Shown here: positions 1 through 9,267 of the stretch, piece by piece
How the letters are laid out: each line of letters starts with the position of its first letter
How positions within the stretch are numbered: the stretch's first letter is position 1
Assembly: GCF_020531905.1 (NCBI RefSeq)
Contig: NZ_JAJAWG010000007.1
Location: 62,001-126,000 of the forward strand
Reading direction: 5' to 3'
Source: Deefgea salmonis
GTDB lineage: Bacteria; Pseudomonadota; Gammaproteobacteria; Burkholderiales; Chitinibacteraceae
Length of the DNA: 64,000 nt
Translations under genes and position numbers: made by a program
Notes under the pieces: generated by a model
Told to the model about the DNA's origin: nothing
Database searches by the model: none
What the model saw: the letters and a program-made list of their open reading frames with translations, nothing else

Positions 1-642
1 ACCTATCCTGAGCGTATACGTCATGCTTTAGTGATTGCCTCCGCGCCGAAGCTCACCACCCAAAACATTGCGTTTAATGATGTGGCCCGCCAAGCGATAT
101 TGACTGATCCTGAATTTCATGGCGGCGACTTTTACCAGCATGGCGTCGTACCTCGGCGCGGACTGCGCTTAGCGCGCATGCTTGGGCATATTACTTATTT
201 GTCTGACGATGGCATGGACGAGAAATTTGGCCGCTTACTGCGTACTGGTGAATACCAATATGGCTTTGACGTTGAATTCGAAATCGAATCGTATTTACGT
301 TATCAAGGCGATAAATTTGCCAATGTGTTTGATGCCAATACCTATTTATTAATGACCAAAGCATTGGATTATTTTGATCCGGCACGGCATTACGGCGGCA
401 GTTTGGCAGAGGCGATGCGGCAGGCAAAAGCCAAGTTTTTGGTGGTGTCATTCACCACCGATTGGCGTTTTGCCCCAGCGCGCTCGCGCGAAATTGTAAA
501 AGCTTTGCTCGACGCCGATCGAACCGTCTCATACGCCGAGATTGAATCGCAGCACGGGCACGATGCCTTTTTAATGCAAGATGCGCCGTATATGAATGTG
601 ATGCGCGCCTATTTAAACAATGTGGCGAAGGAGCTGGTGTAA
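1..642 (+). CDS. metX: Homoserine O-acyltransferase, C-terminal part
   Basis: C-terminal ~213 residues of a MetX-type homoserine O-acyltransferase; the frame is open from base 1, so the start lies outside the window. The enzyme acylates the homoserine hydroxyl (with acetyl- or succinyl-CoA) in the first committed step of methionine synthesis, in the cytoplasm. Visible family marks are the [13 protein letters not shown] region, the catalytic Asp in TTDWRFAP and the catalytic His in SQHGHDAFL. The stop overlaps the metW start as TAATG, so the two are translationally coupled. The acyl donor cannot be told from this fragment; many proteobacterial MetX proteins use succinyl-CoA. Confidence 0.93.
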   Translation, partial: TYPERIRHALVIASAPKLTTQNIAFNDVARQAILTDPEFHGGDFYQHGVVPRRGLRLARMLGHITYLSDDGMDEKFGRLLRTGEYQYGFDVEFEIESYLRYQGDKFANVFDANTYLLMTKALDYFDPARHYGGSLAEAMRQAKAKFLVVSFTTDWRFAPARSREIVKALLDADRTVSYAEIESQHGHDAFLMQDAPYMNVMRAYLNNVAKELV

Positions 643-1259
643 TGGCTGAACTCATAAATCTTCGTCCTGACTTAGAGCATATTGCTCAGTTGATTAAGCC
701 AGCATCTCGGGTGTTGGATTTGGGCTGCGCTGATGGTGAGTTATTGGCTTGGCTGCAAGCGAATAAACAAGTGCGCGGTATTGGCGTTGATGTCGATGTG
801 AATTCGATTGTGCATTGCGTTGAAAAAAATCTGAACGTGATTCAAGCCGATATGGAAAGCGGTTTGCAGCATTTTGAAGACGGCAGTTTTGACTTTGTGG
901 TGTTGTCGCTGACGATTCAATCGATGCATAACGTTGAGCTGATCTTGCAAGAAATGCTGCGCGTTGGCCGTTGCGGGATTGTGACCTTTCCAAATTTTGG
1001 CTATTGGGAAAACCGCTGGCAAATCCTTAAAGGGCAAATGCCAGTCTCGGAAACCATTCCTTATGAATGGTATAACACGCCGAATATTCATTTTTGTACC
1101 GTGAATGACTTTAGCCAGTTGCTAGAAAAACTGGGCATGCAAGTGGATGGCCAAGTAGTGTTGCATCAAGGTGAACCGGTCAATTTTCTGCCTAATTTAT
1201 TGGGTAGTTTGGCGCTGGTGCAGTTTAGCCAAACCAAACGTCAACAGACCCTAGGGTAA
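642..1259 (+). CDS. metW: Methionine biosynthesis protein MetW
   Basis: MetW, 205 aa, a small class I SAM-methyltransferase-like protein always found with metX in proteobacteria and needed for full MetX function. The SAM-binding loop VLDLGCADGELL lies near residues 27-38; IGVDVDV and the FDFVVLSLTIQSMHN segment follow the usual fold. The start overlaps the metX stop by one base (TAATG). Length is normal. It most likely supports or modulates homoserine acylation and is not known to be a dedicated methyltransferase. Confidence 0.93.
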   Translation: MAELINLRPDLEHIAQLIKPASRVLDLGCADGELLAWLQANKQVRGIGVDVDVNSIVHCVEKNLNVIQADMESGLQHFEDGSFDFVVLSLTIQSMHNVELILQEMLRVGRCGIVTFPNFGYWENRWQILKGQMPVSETIPYEWYNTPNIHFCTVNDFSQLLEKLGMQVDGQVVLHQGEPVNFLPNLLGSLALVQFSQTKRQQTLG

Positions 1260-1269
1260 TACTTGATAG

Positions 1270-1318
1270 GTGTATTGCCCCGTGTCATCGATAATCATTC
1301 CCTCTTAGGTCTATACCT
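1270..1318. repeat. 49-bp GGGTAT-ATACCC family element, degenerate copy
   Basis: Between metW and the next gene. It starts GTGTAT and ends ATACCT, exactly 49 bp apart like eight other elements in the window. The interior is poorly self-complementary here, so this is the weakest member of the family. Confidence 0.4.
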
Positions 1319-1330
1319 CAAAGGCAAAAC

Positions 1331-2302
1331 ATGAAAACGATACGCTTTGGCATCATTGGTAGCGGCAGTATCGCGCAACGTTTTGTCTCTGGTTTAGCCC
1401 ATGTCCCGCAGGCTGAAGCGGTGGCGGTATTTAACCGTACCACCAGCAAAGCCAAGCAGTTTGCTGCCGCCAATCAAATACCCCAAGTTTATGCCACGCT
1501 GGATGAACTACTCGCGAGTGACATCGACGCGGTGTATATCGCCACGCCACATCCTAGTCATGCTCAATTGAGCATCGCCGCCTTGCAAGCCGGTAGGGCG
1601 GTGCTGTGCGAAAAACCAGCGGCAGTGACGCTGGCTCAATTGGACGACGTAATCAAAGCGGCCCACACGGCGCAGCGCCTTTATATGGAGGCGATGAAAC
1701 CAGCTTTTTTTCCTTTATATCAACAGATTCGTGAACGCATCACCAGCGGAGCTATTGGTGAGGTCAAGTTTATTCGTGCCGGTTTTTCGAATCCGACGAT
1801 TCCTGCTGGCCACGCGGTGCTCGATCCAGCGCAAGCGGGCGGTGGTTTACTCGATATTGGCATTTACGCCGCGTTTTTGGCGGTGGATTGGCTGGGCGCG
1901 ACGAGCGATGTGCAAACCTTAGGTCGAATTGGCGCCACTGGCGTGGACACCTTTGCCAGTTGGCAGAGCCAGCATCAGCATGGCATTAGCCAGCTGTATT
2001 GCGGGCTGGATGTGGCAGGCAGTGGCGAAGCGCTAATTTCTGGCACGATGGGCTATGTGTTGCTGCACGACAAATGGTGGAATCCCGTCCGAGCAACCTT
2101 GGTCACGGCGACTGGCGAACGTGAAGAATTGGCGATGCCCCCCGTCGGCTCTGGCCTAAATTACGAAACCGCGCATTTTTGCGATCTGCTGCGTAATGGG
2201 CAATTAGAGAGCCCCATTTTGCCGCATGCAAAAACTCGCGCCGCATTACAAATGACACTGCAGTCACGGCAAGCTGTGCTGGTCATTCCAATAAACGCAT
2301 AG
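1331..2302 (+). CDS. Gfo/Idh/MocA family NAD(P)-dependent oxidoreductase
   Basis: A 323-residue member of the Gfo/Idh/MocA family. The N-terminal Rossmann domain has GIIGSGSIAQRF (residues 7-18), and the family EKP motif is in AVLCEKPAAVTL (about residues 89-100). A C-terminal alpha/beta substrate domain with HPSH and GGGLLDIGIYA follows. These enzymes oxidise or reduce sugars, inositols or dihydrodiols; the substrate cannot be read from sequence. RBS-like AAAGG precedes the ATG. A DUF2185 gene follows after 10 bp and may be cotranscribed. Confidence 0.88.
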   Translation: MKTIRFGIIGSGSIAQRFVSGLAHVPQAEAVAVFNRTTSKAKQFAAANQIPQVYATLDELLASDIDAVYIATPHPSHAQLSIAALQAGRAVLCEKPAAVTLAQLDDVIKAAHTAQRLYMEAMKPAFFPLYQQIRERITSGAIGEVKFIRAGFSNPTIPAGHAVLDPAQAGGGLLDIGIYAAFLAVDWLGATSDVQTLGRIGATGVDTFASWQSQHQHGISQLYCGLDVAGSGEALISGTMGYVLLHDKWWNPVRATLVTATGEREELAMPPVGSGLNYETAHFCDLLRNGQLESPILPHAKTRAALQMTLQSRQAVLVIPINA

Positions 2303-2312
2303 AGAGATATAT

Positions 2313-2660
2313 ATGAGCAAAGAGTATTTACTTGATGAAAGCCGTATGAAGAAAGTCGCTACTGGTCATGGCCTGTGTGTGGTCAGTGATGAAGTGACGA
2401 TTGAAGGCTATCCGGTTGGGTTGATGTATCGAGAAAAGCCCAGCAAAGCCGGCGATAGTGGCTGGCGATTTTTTTCTGGCTGTGAAGAAAATGCTTTTTT
2501 GAATAATCCAAAAAATCACAGTGAATTGGATGTCAATGTCATCGCCAATTACGACGGCAGCGTGATTGCCTTGCTCGATTCGCCGATTGGCAGCGTGTTT
2601 GAAAAAGGCCCAGATGCTGAGGCTTTTGTCGCGGTGACCGATTGGTCGCCGTTGGATTAA
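2313..2660 (+). CDS. DUF2185 domain protein (immunity protein Imm33-like)
   Basis: 115 residues. The GWRFFSGCEE, NNPKNHSELDVN and DSPIGSVFEK segments match what I recall of the DUF2185/Imm33 family, small soluble proteins often found as immunity genes or stand-alone. No toxin gene is adjacent, so an immunity role is not supported locally. It sits 10 bp after the oxidoreductase with an AGAGA ribosome site, so probably the same transcript. Confidence 0.75.
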   Translation: MSKEYLLDESRMKKVATGHGLCVVSDEVTIEGYPVGLMYREKPSKAGDSGWRFFSGCEENAFLNNPKNHSELDVNVIANYDGSVIALLDSPIGSVFEKGPDAEAFVAVTDWSPLD

Positions 2661-2678
2661 TTTTGATCAAAACTCATT

Positions 2679-2756
2679 CACCACAGAGGCATTAAGACTC
2701 AGAGTAAAAGCAATTTTATGCTTGGTATTGCTCTGCGCCTTGCTGCCTCTGTGGTG
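2679..2756. repeat. Intergenic inverted repeat, ACCACAGAGGCA family
   Basis: Perfect 13-bp arms CACCACAGAGGCA (2679-2691) and TGCCTCTGTGGTG (2744-2756) around a 52-base loop. A second, longer copy with the same outer arm lies at 53043-53168. It fills the gap before the carboxypeptidase gene. Confidence 0.75.
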
Positions 2757-2791
2757 CAATTTTTTTCCTCGTTTGAGGATAAGAGGGCCCT

Positions 2792-3925
2792 ATGCTTCGG
2801 ATCTCCAGCCAGTTTGACTCAGGTTCTATCGATGTGATCGATACCAGCGATGCCGCGAATATTCGCCTGCAATTGCGTCCCGATAATGCCTCAGATTTTG
2901 CGCAGTGGTTTCACTTTCGCTTAACCGGCGCGCGGGATCAGGATTGTACTTTGCGTATTGAAAACGCCGGGCAAAGCGCTTATCCCGATGGTTGGCCAGA
3001 TTATCAGGCGGTGGCCAGTTACGATCGCGAGAATTGGTTTCGCGTTGATACCGAATACGATGGGCAAACTTTGAGCATTCAACATACGCCGATGACCGAT
3101 GCGGTGTGGTTTGCTTATTTTGAGCCGTATTCTTGGGAGCGCCATCAAGCCTTGATTGGCAGTGCTTTAAGCTATGCGCCGTGGGTTGATCTAATACCCC
3201 TTGGGGTAACGCCTGACGGCCATGATTTAGACATGCTACGCGTTGGCATACCCCTCGGGCATAAGAAAAACATCTGGATTACTGCGCGTCAGCATCCGGG
3301 CGAATCAATGGCTGAATGGTTTGTTGAGGGCATGCTAGAAACCTTGCTCGACCCAGAAAATGCCGTCGCTCGCCGCTTGCTCGAGCATTGCGTGTTTTAT
3401 ATCGTACCGAATATGAACCCCGATGGCAGTGTGCGCGGCAATTTACGCACCAATGCCATGGGAGCGAATTTGAATCGCGAATGGGGTACGCCGAGCTTGG
3501 CGCGCAGCCCTGAAGTCTTTTGGGTGCGGGAGAAAATGCAAGAAATCGGCGTCGATGCGTTTTTAGATATTCATGGTGATGAAGCCATTCCACATAATTT
3601 TGTTGCTGGTTGTGAAGACAATCCGTCGTTTTCTAGCAAACAACGCGATTTGCAAGCCACGTTCAAAGCCGCATGGTTGGCGGCGAGCCCAGATTTTCAA
3701 ACTGAATTTGGCTATACCGACAGCCATTTTGGTCCAGAAACCTTAACGTTGGGTACCAATTGGGTGGGGCACACCTTTGATTGCTTGGCGTATACGGTGG
3801 AAATGCCGTTTAAAGATACCGCCAGCCATCCTCTGCCCGAAGTTGGCTGGAATGGCGAGCGATCCAAGCAGTTTGGCGCGAGCGTATTAACGGCCTTGTT
3901 AGCGGTGGCACACCAGTTGAAATAA
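2792..3925 (+). CDS. M14-family carboxypeptidase (cytosolic carboxypeptidase-like)
   Basis: A 377-residue zinc carboxypeptidase resembling the AGBL/cytosolic carboxypeptidase branch of M14. An N-terminal beta domain (about 1-120, with WFHFRLTGA and WFAYFEPYSWER) is followed by the catalytic domain. Zinc ligands are seen in RQHPGESMAEW (His and Glu) and in LDIHGDE (His). NPDGSVRGNLRTN and ANLNREW carry the substrate-binding residues, and the probable catalytic Glu is near the C-terminus in YTVEMPF. No signal peptide, so cytoplasmic. The substrate is unknown. Confidence 0.88.
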   Translation: MLRISSQFDSGSIDVIDTSDAANIRLQLRPDNASDFAQWFHFRLTGARDQDCTLRIENAGQSAYPDGWPDYQAVASYDRENWFRVDTEYDGQTLSIQHTPMTDAVWFAYFEPYSWERHQALIGSALSYAPWVDLIPLGVTPDGHDLDMLRVGIPLGHKKNIWITARQHPGESMAEWFVEGMLETLLDPENAVARRLLEHCVFYIVPNMNPDGSVRGNLRTNAMGANLNREWGTPSLARSPEVFWVREKMQEIGVDAFLDIHGDEAIPHNFVAGCEDNPSFSSKQRDLQATFKAAWLAASPDFQTEFGYTDSHFGPETLTLGTNWVGHTFDCLAYTVEMPFKDTASHPLPEVGWNGERSKQFGASVLTALLAVAHQLK

Positions 3926-3944
3926 GCTGTTTGCGGAGTTCGTC

Positions 3945-4292
3945 ATGAATGACCCTAGAGTAACGCAGTTATTGCATGATCTGGCTTTGGCCGATGGCGA
4001 CATACTGGCGATTGTTGAGGCCACCAGAGCGCTGATTTATTCGCACGTGCCAACGGCCAGCGAGCGTGTGATGTATGGCGGTTTGATGTTTGGCGATGCC
4101 AGCGATTTTTGCGGGGTGTTTGCGTATAAAAATCACGTTTCGCTCGAGTTTGGCCGTGGTTGTGATTTGCAAGACGTCGCAGGCGTGCTCGAAGGCGGTG
4201 GCAAATTTCGTCGGCATATCAAATTGATGCAGGTGGCTGATTTAGAGGCCAAATCGGTGGCGCAATATATTGTGCAGGCCCATGCGCTGTAA
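3945..4292 (+). CDS. DUF1801 domain protein
   Basis: 115 residues, resembling the DUF1801/YdhG fold: an N-terminal helix pair, then ASERVMYGGLMFG, a short FAYKNHVSLEF strand and a C-terminal KFRRHIKLM segment. The biochemical role of the family is not established. It starts 19 bp after the carboxypeptidase with GCGGAG upstream, so probably the same operon. Domain assignment is by recalled pattern only. Confidence 0.65.
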   Translation: MNDPRVTQLLHDLALADGDILAIVEATRALIYSHVPTASERVMYGGLMFGDASDFCGVFAYKNHVSLEFGRGCDLQDVAGVLEGGGKFRRHIKLMQVADLEAKSVAQYIVQAHAL

Positions 4293-4366
4293 CGAATTGG
4301 CAGGATGGCACAAGCAAGACCCGCCCGAAGCCGTTATACTGGCCTCACTTTAATCAAGGAGAAGGC

Positions 4367-4537
4367 ATGATGAATGCAAAAATCAAACGTCTGACTAAAC
4401 GCCAACAAAAACGCTATTTATTGCGTGAAGCCGAAAAAGTATTGTGCAATTTGCTGATGAGCCCAACAGCGCCAAGCAATGTGCAAATTGAAGCCGCAGT
4501 TTCAGCGCGTTACAACGAGATTTTTAAATCGGCGTAA
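4367..4537 (+). CDS. Small basic hypothetical protein (56 aa)
   Basis: ATGATG start preceded by AAGGAGAAGGC, a strong Shine-Dalgarno, and followed by a clear terminator. The 56-residue product is basic at the N-terminus (KIKRLTKRQQKRYLLREAEK) and predicted helical, with the single Cys in VLCNLL. I do not recognise the family. The ribosome site, ordinary codon use and terminator make it a real gene; function unknown. Confidence 0.7.
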   Translation: MMNAKIKRLTKRQQKRYLLREAEKVLCNLLMSPTAPSNVQIEAAVSARYNEIFKSA

Positions 4538-4557
4538 GCGCCATTGAATTGCCAATC

Positions 4558-4587
4558 AACCCCGTAGCGTGCTGCGGGGTTTTTTTA
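4558..4587 (+). terminator. Rho-independent terminator
   Basis: Stem AACCCCGTAGC / GCTGCGGGGTT followed by seven T. Ends the transcript of the 56-aa gene. Confidence 0.85.
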
Positions 4588-4672
4588 TGTGGCGGGAATG
4601 TGGATTTGTTGTCTTGGCAAAGCCTCACAACAGGCGTAAGTTAAAGAGCGTTTCGTCACTTGGGATTTAAAG

Positions 4673-5206
4673 ATGCTTAATCCATTCGCCACTGAAACAG
4701 TGACATTTGAAACCCCGATCGCCATGCTGATTGCTTGCCATGATCGCGTTCGCCAATATGCCGCGCTGACTGAAACCTTGGCGCTGCATCTGCAGCAGCA
4801 AGGTGCTGACGCGGCCGCTGTGGCTGGCGCGCAGTCAATTTTGCGTTATTTTGATATCGCTGCGCCGCTGCATCATCAAGATGAAGATGAGGATTTATTT
4901 CCGGCATTGTTGGAGCATGCGTCACCCACATTGCGCGCAGACATTGAGCAAGTCATGGCGGAGCACGCAGAACTCGCTCAGCTGTGGCATCAAGTTCGCC
5001 AAGCTTTATTGGCGGTGATTGCCGGGGATGCCAGCCGCTTGAATTTGGCGCTGGCGCAGTCGTTTGCCAAGCTGTATCCAGCGCATGCCGCTAAAGAAGA
5101 AATCGCCATTTACCCAGTGGCAGCGCAATTACTCGACGCCAATTGCTTGGCGCAATTGGGTAAAAATATGGCCGCACGGCGAACCGATGCAGCCCGTAGT
5201 GCGTGA
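4673..5206 (+). CDS. Hemerythrin HHE domain protein
   Basis: 177 residues, a four-helix hemerythrin-like protein with candidate di-iron ligands: His in ACHDRVRQY, HH..DE.D in PLHHQDEDEDLFP, His in AEHAELAQL and HAAKEE near the end. Such proteins bind O2 or NO, or act in iron and nitrosative-stress handling; which applies here is not visible. No signal peptide. It stands alone between a terminator and the convergent hydrolase gene. Confidence 0.85.
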   Translation: MLNPFATETVTFETPIAMLIACHDRVRQYAALTETLALHLQQQGADAAAVAGAQSILRYFDIAAPLHHQDEDEDLFPALLEHASPTLRADIEQVMAEHAELAQLWHQVRQALLAVIAGDASRLNLALAQSFAKLYPAHAAKEEIAIYPVAAQLLDANCLAQLGKNMAARRTDAARSA

Positions 5207-5243
5207 ATGGCACGTGGCGAGGTGTACTTCGCCACGCTGTTGT

Positions 5244-5984
5244 TTAGGCGCGCAAGCGGCGGCTAAATAAGTCGAGCGCCAGTTGATTACCTAAGCCGGC
5301 TAGTTGTGGGTCATAACGCTCGCCTTCGTCGCGCATAAAGGCGTGTGGGCCGTTAAATTCATGCCAAGTAAAGGTTTTATCCGCCGCCACCAAACCTTGG
5401 TAAACGCGGGCGCGACCTGCCGCTGGAATATGCGGGTCTTGCTTGCCCCAAATCATTAATAATTCACCGCTGATTTCTGCTAGCCTGTCCATGCTGTGTT
5501 GGCCAGCTTGATTCGGAATCACATGCGTATGCAAATCAGTAGCGTAAAAACACGCGGTGGCTTTGATCTCAGGCTGTAGCGCGGCGCGAAATGCTAAATG
5601 GCCGCCAATACAAAATCCCATCGCACCAAATAAACCGTTATTCCACGGCTGGGTTTTCGCCCAAGCAATCAGTGCGGCATTGTCCGAATCATAGCCTTCG
5701 ATCGACTTGGCCATTTTGTCGGCATTGCCTTTATCGCGACCGGCATCGTCATACGCCAATACGGTGCCAATGGGGTTGAGCTCGTGAAATACTTCGGGCA
5801 CCAATACGTTGTAACCATAGCCAGCAATCAAACGCGCAGCGCGTTCAATCGGGCCGGTTTGCTGAAAAATCTCGGAATAAAACAAAATCGTAGGGTATTG
5901 CCGGCCATCGCTTGGCTGGTGTAGGTAGGTACGCATTACCCCTGTTGGCGTTGCTAGGTCGTGGCTGGTGCTTTGAATGATCAT
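5244..5984 (-). CDS. Dienelactone hydrolase family protein
   Basis: About 246 residues, an alpha/beta hydrolase of the dienelactone hydrolase family. The nucleophile elbow is GAMGFCIGGHLAF with Cys as nucleophile, followed by LLMIWGKQDPHIP (Asp) and NGPHAFMRDEG (His), completing a Cys-Asp-His triad. The ATG at 5984 has GAGGA eight bases upstream and is preferred over the TTG at 5999. Substrate unknown; such enzymes cleave lactones or small esters in the cytoplasm. Confidence 0.87.
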   Translation of the reverse strand: MIIQSTSHDLATPTGVMRTYLHQPSDGRQYPTILFYSEIFQQTGPIERAARLIAGYGYNVLVPEVFHELNPIGTVLAYDDAGRDKGNADKMAKSIEGYDSDNAALIAWAKTQPWNNGLFGAMGFCIGGHLAFRAALQPEIKATACFYATDLHTHVIPNQAGQHSMDRLAEISGELLMIWGKQDPHIPAAGRARVYQGLVAADKTFTWHEFNGPHAFMRDEGERYDPQLAGLGNQLALDLFSRRLRA

Positions 5985-6085
5985 CGTGCTGGTCCTCAAA
6001 TTGATTGGCGGTGGTTGTGCGTCATTACTTTAGTCCAGCCAGTGACAGTATGCTGGCTGTAAGTAGGCGTTGGCTTTAGCCTGCA

Positions 6086-6106
6086 AAAAACGCCCCGAAG
6101 GGCGTT
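6086..6106 (-). terminator. Rho-independent terminator of purC
   Basis: On the minus strand AACGCCC-TTCG-GGGCGTT followed by a T run, a few bases after the purC stop. Stable UUCG tetraloop. Confidence 0.85.
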
Positions 6107-6109
6107 AGT

Positions 6110-6988
6110 TTATTTAGTTAGTTTTTCCAGCGCTTCGCGGTATTTGGCGGCCGTTTTTTCGGCCACTTCTTTGGGTAGTGCTGGTGCTGGTGGGGTTTTG
6201 TCCCAACCGGTGGTTTCTAGCCAGTCGCGAACGAATTGTTTATCGTAGCTCGGTGGGTTGCTGCCCGGCTGGTATTGGTCTGCAGGCCAGAATCGGCTTG
6301 AGTCAGGGGTCAATGCCTCGTCCATTAGGCATAAGGTGCCGTTTTCATCGAGGCCAAATTCAAATTTAGTGTCCCCAATGATAATGCCACGCGTAGCAGC
6401 GTATTCGCTGGCGGTTTTGTACAGCAAAATCGCGGTGGCGCTCACCTTTGCGGCGAGTTCCGCGCCTAAGATTTCTTCGCAGCGGGCGTAGCTGATGTTT
6501 TCGTCGTGATCACCCAATTCGGCTTTCGTCGATGGGGTGAAGATCGGTTCTGGTAATTTATCGGCTTCGCGTAAACCGGCAGGTAAAGGGATACCACAGA
6601 TGGTATTGCTCTGCTGGTATTCTTTCCAGCCGCTGCCAGCGATATACCCACGTACAATAGCTTCAACTGGGACCGGCTTGAGGCGTTTACACACCACGGC
6701 GCGGCCAATCACTTGCGGTAGATCTTCGGCCGAAACGACGTCTTCGGGTTGATCTCCAGTGAAATGGCTAGGCACCACGTCTTTGAGTTTTTCAAACCAA
6801 AAATTAGAAATTGCAGTCAGAATTTTGCCTTTTTCTGGAATCGGTTCGGCCAAAATAACGTCGAATGCCGACAGGCGATCGGTGGCGATCATTAACATGC
6901 GTTGGTCGTCGATTTCGTACAGGTCACGCACTTTGCCAGAATAGATTTTTTTCAGGCTAGTGAGGTTGGTCGTAGTAAGGCCGGACAT
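6110..6988 (-). CDS. purC: Phosphoribosylaminoimidazole-succinocarboxamide synthase
   Basis: SAICAR synthase, 292 aa, joins aspartate to CAIR with ATP in purine synthesis. Family marks: [12 protein letters not shown] at the N-terminus (nucleotide loop), [34 protein letters not shown] and the [12 protein letters not shown] signature. Length fits the longer, yeast-like form common in betaproteobacteria. purK and purE lie upstream on the same strand, separated by a GNAT gene. Confidence 0.96.
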   Translation of the reverse strand: MSGLTTTNLTSLKKIYSGKVRDLYEIDDQRMLMIATDRLSAFDVILAEPIPEKGKILTAISNFWFEKLKDVVPSHFTGDQPEDVVSAEDLPQVIGRAVVCKRLKPVPVEAIVRGYIAGSGWKEYQQSNTICGIPLPAGLREADKLPEPIFTPSTKAELGDHDENISYARCEEILGAELAAKVSATAILLYKTASEYAATRGIIIGDTKFEFGLDENGTLCLMDEALTPDSSRFWPADQYQPGSNPPSYDKQFVRDWLETTGWDKTPPAPALPKEVAEKTAAKYREALEKLTK

Positions 6989-7065
6989 ACAGATCTCCAG
7001 AAGCAGCGATGCCTTGGTCGTTAGCGGACCAAGATTCAGAAATTGAGGCCGCTATTTTGCCTGAA

Positions 7066-7608
7066 TTAGTGCTGCTCTGCATGACTGCGCAGTGTTCTTT
7101 CTGGGCTCGCCTCGATTTCGCCGAGGTTTTTTTCTAGGCGAAAAACTTTCGCGCCTTCTGCGCGATGATCTAAACGCGTTTCCCAACCGGCGATGGTAAA
7201 ACCCAGACGCTGATAAAACGCCAGTCCAATCGGATTGCTTTCAAAGCAGATTGTGGCCAAGGAGTGCGACTGATAGCGCTCTTTAGCAATGGTTTGCAAG
7301 GCGCTGATCAAAAAATGCGCCACACCACTGCGGCGGTGATCGGGATGCACGATGAAATGCCCAATCCATGCTTTTTGTGCGCGCGGATTATACAAATTGG
7401 CAAAGCCAACCACGCGGTTTTGATCGCAAACGACAAAGCTTTCTTCATGACTGGCTAAGTGTTCGACCAATTGCAGCGTTTCGGCGGGCCATGCCGCGCG
7501 TGGAAAAACATAGCGTAATTCTTCGGCTGATCGAGCCCATGATACGACAAAGAGTAGGTCGTCCAGTGCTGCGCGGCGAAAGGTGTATGGAGTCGATTCA
7601 GGCATCAT
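7066..7608 (-). CDS. GNAT family N-acetyltransferase
   Basis: 180 residues with a typical GNAT acetyl-CoA fold: IGHFIVHPDHRRSGVAHFLI carries the R/Q-x-x-G-x-A loop for CoA, and FYQRLGFTIAG is the C-terminal motif. The substrate is not predictable. It lies 77 bp upstream of purC on the same strand. The C-terminal tail after residue 160 is not conserved-looking. Confidence 0.85.
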   Translation of the reverse strand: MMPESTPYTFRRAALDDLLFVVSWARSAEELRYVFPRAAWPAETLQLVEHLASHEESFVVCDQNRVVGFANLYNPRAQKAWIGHFIVHPDHRRSGVAHFLISALQTIAKERYQSHSLATICFESNPIGLAFYQRLGFTIAGWETRLDHRAEGAKVFRLEKNLGEIEASPERTLRSHAEQH

Positions 7609-7768
7609 TTACACCATGGCAACGAAAGAATGGATTGATGTTAACTGATGCTTATCAGTGTAACGAAATTTTCTACTTAGATACGCTGAAGGTGTTGCTT
7701 GAGTGTTTCGCGAAGCGGTCGTGGTGGCCAGTTGTTCGACACATTGCGGCGCGGCCAGCGAAGTTGCT

Positions 7769-7857
7769 GCGCGATTGAGCTGATGTTGATATTCAGCTCA
7801 ATCGCGCTAGGGTTTGTTGACGTTTGCTGTGCCAGCGCGGCAGAAAACCAAACGTCA
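7769..7857. repeat. Two adjacent perfect inverted repeats downstream of purK
   Basis: First pair GCGCGATTGAGCTGA (7769-7783) / TCAGCTCAATCGCGC (7793-7807), 15 bp perfect. Second pair TGACGTTTG (7818-7826) / CAAACGTCA (7849-7857). Neither has a T tract, so they are not classical terminators; they may stabilise the 3' end of the purK mRNA. They occupy the 260-bp gap 7609-7868, where I see no gene. Confidence 0.6.
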
Positions 7858-7868
7858 TCAGACCCTCA

Positions 7869-9008
7869 TTACAAGGTTTCTTTAATCGCGTTAGCTTGCT
7901 CGAGTGCCGCATCCGCGCTGGCTGCTAGGACGTTAAAGTGGCCCATTTTGCGCCCCGGTCGCGCGAGCTTTTTACCGTAAAGATGCAGCTTGGTATTGGG
8001 CGCGGTCATCAGGATTTCCCAATTGGGTTCGCTGCCATCGTCTTGCCATGCATCACCCAATAAATTGACCATTACCGCAGGGCTCAGGAGATCGGTTTTA
8101 CCGGGGTACAAACCACACATCGCCCGAACTTGCTGCTCAAACTGGGTGGTTAGCGTCGCGTTAAGGGTGTAATGGCCCGAGTTGTGTGGGCGCGGGGCCA
8201 TTTCATTAATGACTAATTGCTCGTTGTCGAGCACAAAAAACTCCACCGCCATCACGCCAATGTAATCGAGTTTTTCGGCCAATTGCATCGCCATGCTTCT
8301 GGCGCGTTCAGCCAAAGCGGGGCTCACCCGTGCAGGAACGATGGAGACATCTAAAATGCCATTGACGTGTTCGTTTTCGGCGACCGGAAAACAGGCGATT
8401 TCACCGGCTCGAGTGCGCGTCACAATCGCAGAGATTTCGCGGTGCAGCGACAGCATTTTTTCCAGCACGCACGGTTGGTGTTTCATTTCCGCATGCGCAA
8501 AGCGAACGTCATCCAAGGTTTTAACGCGGATTTGTCCTTTGCCGTCGTAGCCTAAGCGTGCGGTTTTTAAAATGCCGGGTAAGTAAGCGCTTAAATCAGT
8601 ATCTAAACAGCCGGCGTTTTTCACTGCTAAAAATGGTGCAACGTCTAAGCCGGCATCACGGATAAAGGTTTTTTCGGCAATCCGATCTTGGGCAATCGCC
8701 AAGCAATCGCCGCTGGGTGATACCGGAATCCCTTGGCTTGCCAGCCAACGCATAGAATCGGCGTTGACGTTTTCAAATTCGGTGGTAATGGCCGCGCAAT
8801 GGCTGGCCATATATTGCAAAGCGGCCGGATCGGTAAAAGATTGGCACAAATGAACATCGGCAAAGTCGGCCGCAGGCGCGTGCGAATCGGGATCGAGCAC
8901 GGTTACGCCATAGCCCATGTTTTTTGCCGCGTTGGCAAACATCCGCCCGAGTTGACCGCCGCCTAAAATGCCGAGCATTGCGGGGGGTAGAATTACTTTA
9001 CTGGCCAT
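7869..9008 (-). CDS. purK: N5-carboxyaminoimidazole ribonucleotide synthase
   Basis: PurK, 379 aa, an ATP-grasp enzyme converting AIR, bicarbonate and ATP to N5-CAIR. GILGGGQLGRMFA at the N-terminus, TEFENVNAD, the GYDGKGQ loop and the NEMAPRPHNSGHYT signature are all present. It works with PurE, encoded just upstream on the same strand. Its start overlaps the preceding small membrane gene by 11 bp. Confidence 0.96.
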   Translation of the reverse strand: MASKVILPPAMLGILGGGQLGRMFANAAKNMGYGVTVLDPDSHAPAADFADVHLCQSFTDPAALQYMASHCAAITTEFENVNADSMRWLASQGIPVSPSGDCLAIAQDRIAEKTFIRDAGLDVAPFLAVKNAGCLDTDLSAYLPGILKTARLGYDGKGQIRVKTLDDVRFAHAEMKHQPCVLEKMLSLHREISAIVTRTRAGEIACFPVAENEHVNGILDVSIVPARVSPALAERARSMAMQLAEKLDYIGVMAVEFFVLDNEQLVINEMAPRPHNSGHYTLNATLTTQFEQQVRAMCGLYPGKTDLLSPAVMVNLLGDAWQDDGSEPNWEILMTAPNTKLHLYGKKLARPGRKMGHFNVLAASADAALEQANAIKETL

Positions 9009-9267
9009 CTTTATTATTCCTTGTATTCATTCGGTGCTTTGCGGCTTGATGCGATTTATAACCGTAGGCACCCATACCGTATATGACGCCACCCAGCATG
9101 CTGAATGGCATATCATTCAATACCCCTGCCATAAAACTAGTTTGGCCGCTTGCATAGCGCAGAGCAGCCAAAATTAAACAGCATGGGCCGCCCCAGAGTA
9201 GGCAGCCTCTAAATAACACCCAGTACCAAAATGAGCGCACTGGTGTGGGTTGTGTGCTGGATTTCAT
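8998..9267 (-). CDS. Small membrane protein upstream of purK
   Basis: 89 residues with two probable membrane segments (about 14-38, FWYWVLFRGCLLWGGPCCLI, and about 45-68, LNDMPFSMLGGVIYGMGAYG) and a basic C-terminal tail. I do not recognise the family. The 3' end overlaps the purK start by 11 bp, so it is probably translated with purK. Function unknown. Confidence 0.6.
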   Translation of the reverse strand: MKSSTQPTPVRSFWYWVLFRGCLLWGGPCCLILAALRYASGQTSFMAGVLNDMPFSMLGGVIYGMGAYGYKSHQAAKHRMNTRNNKDGQ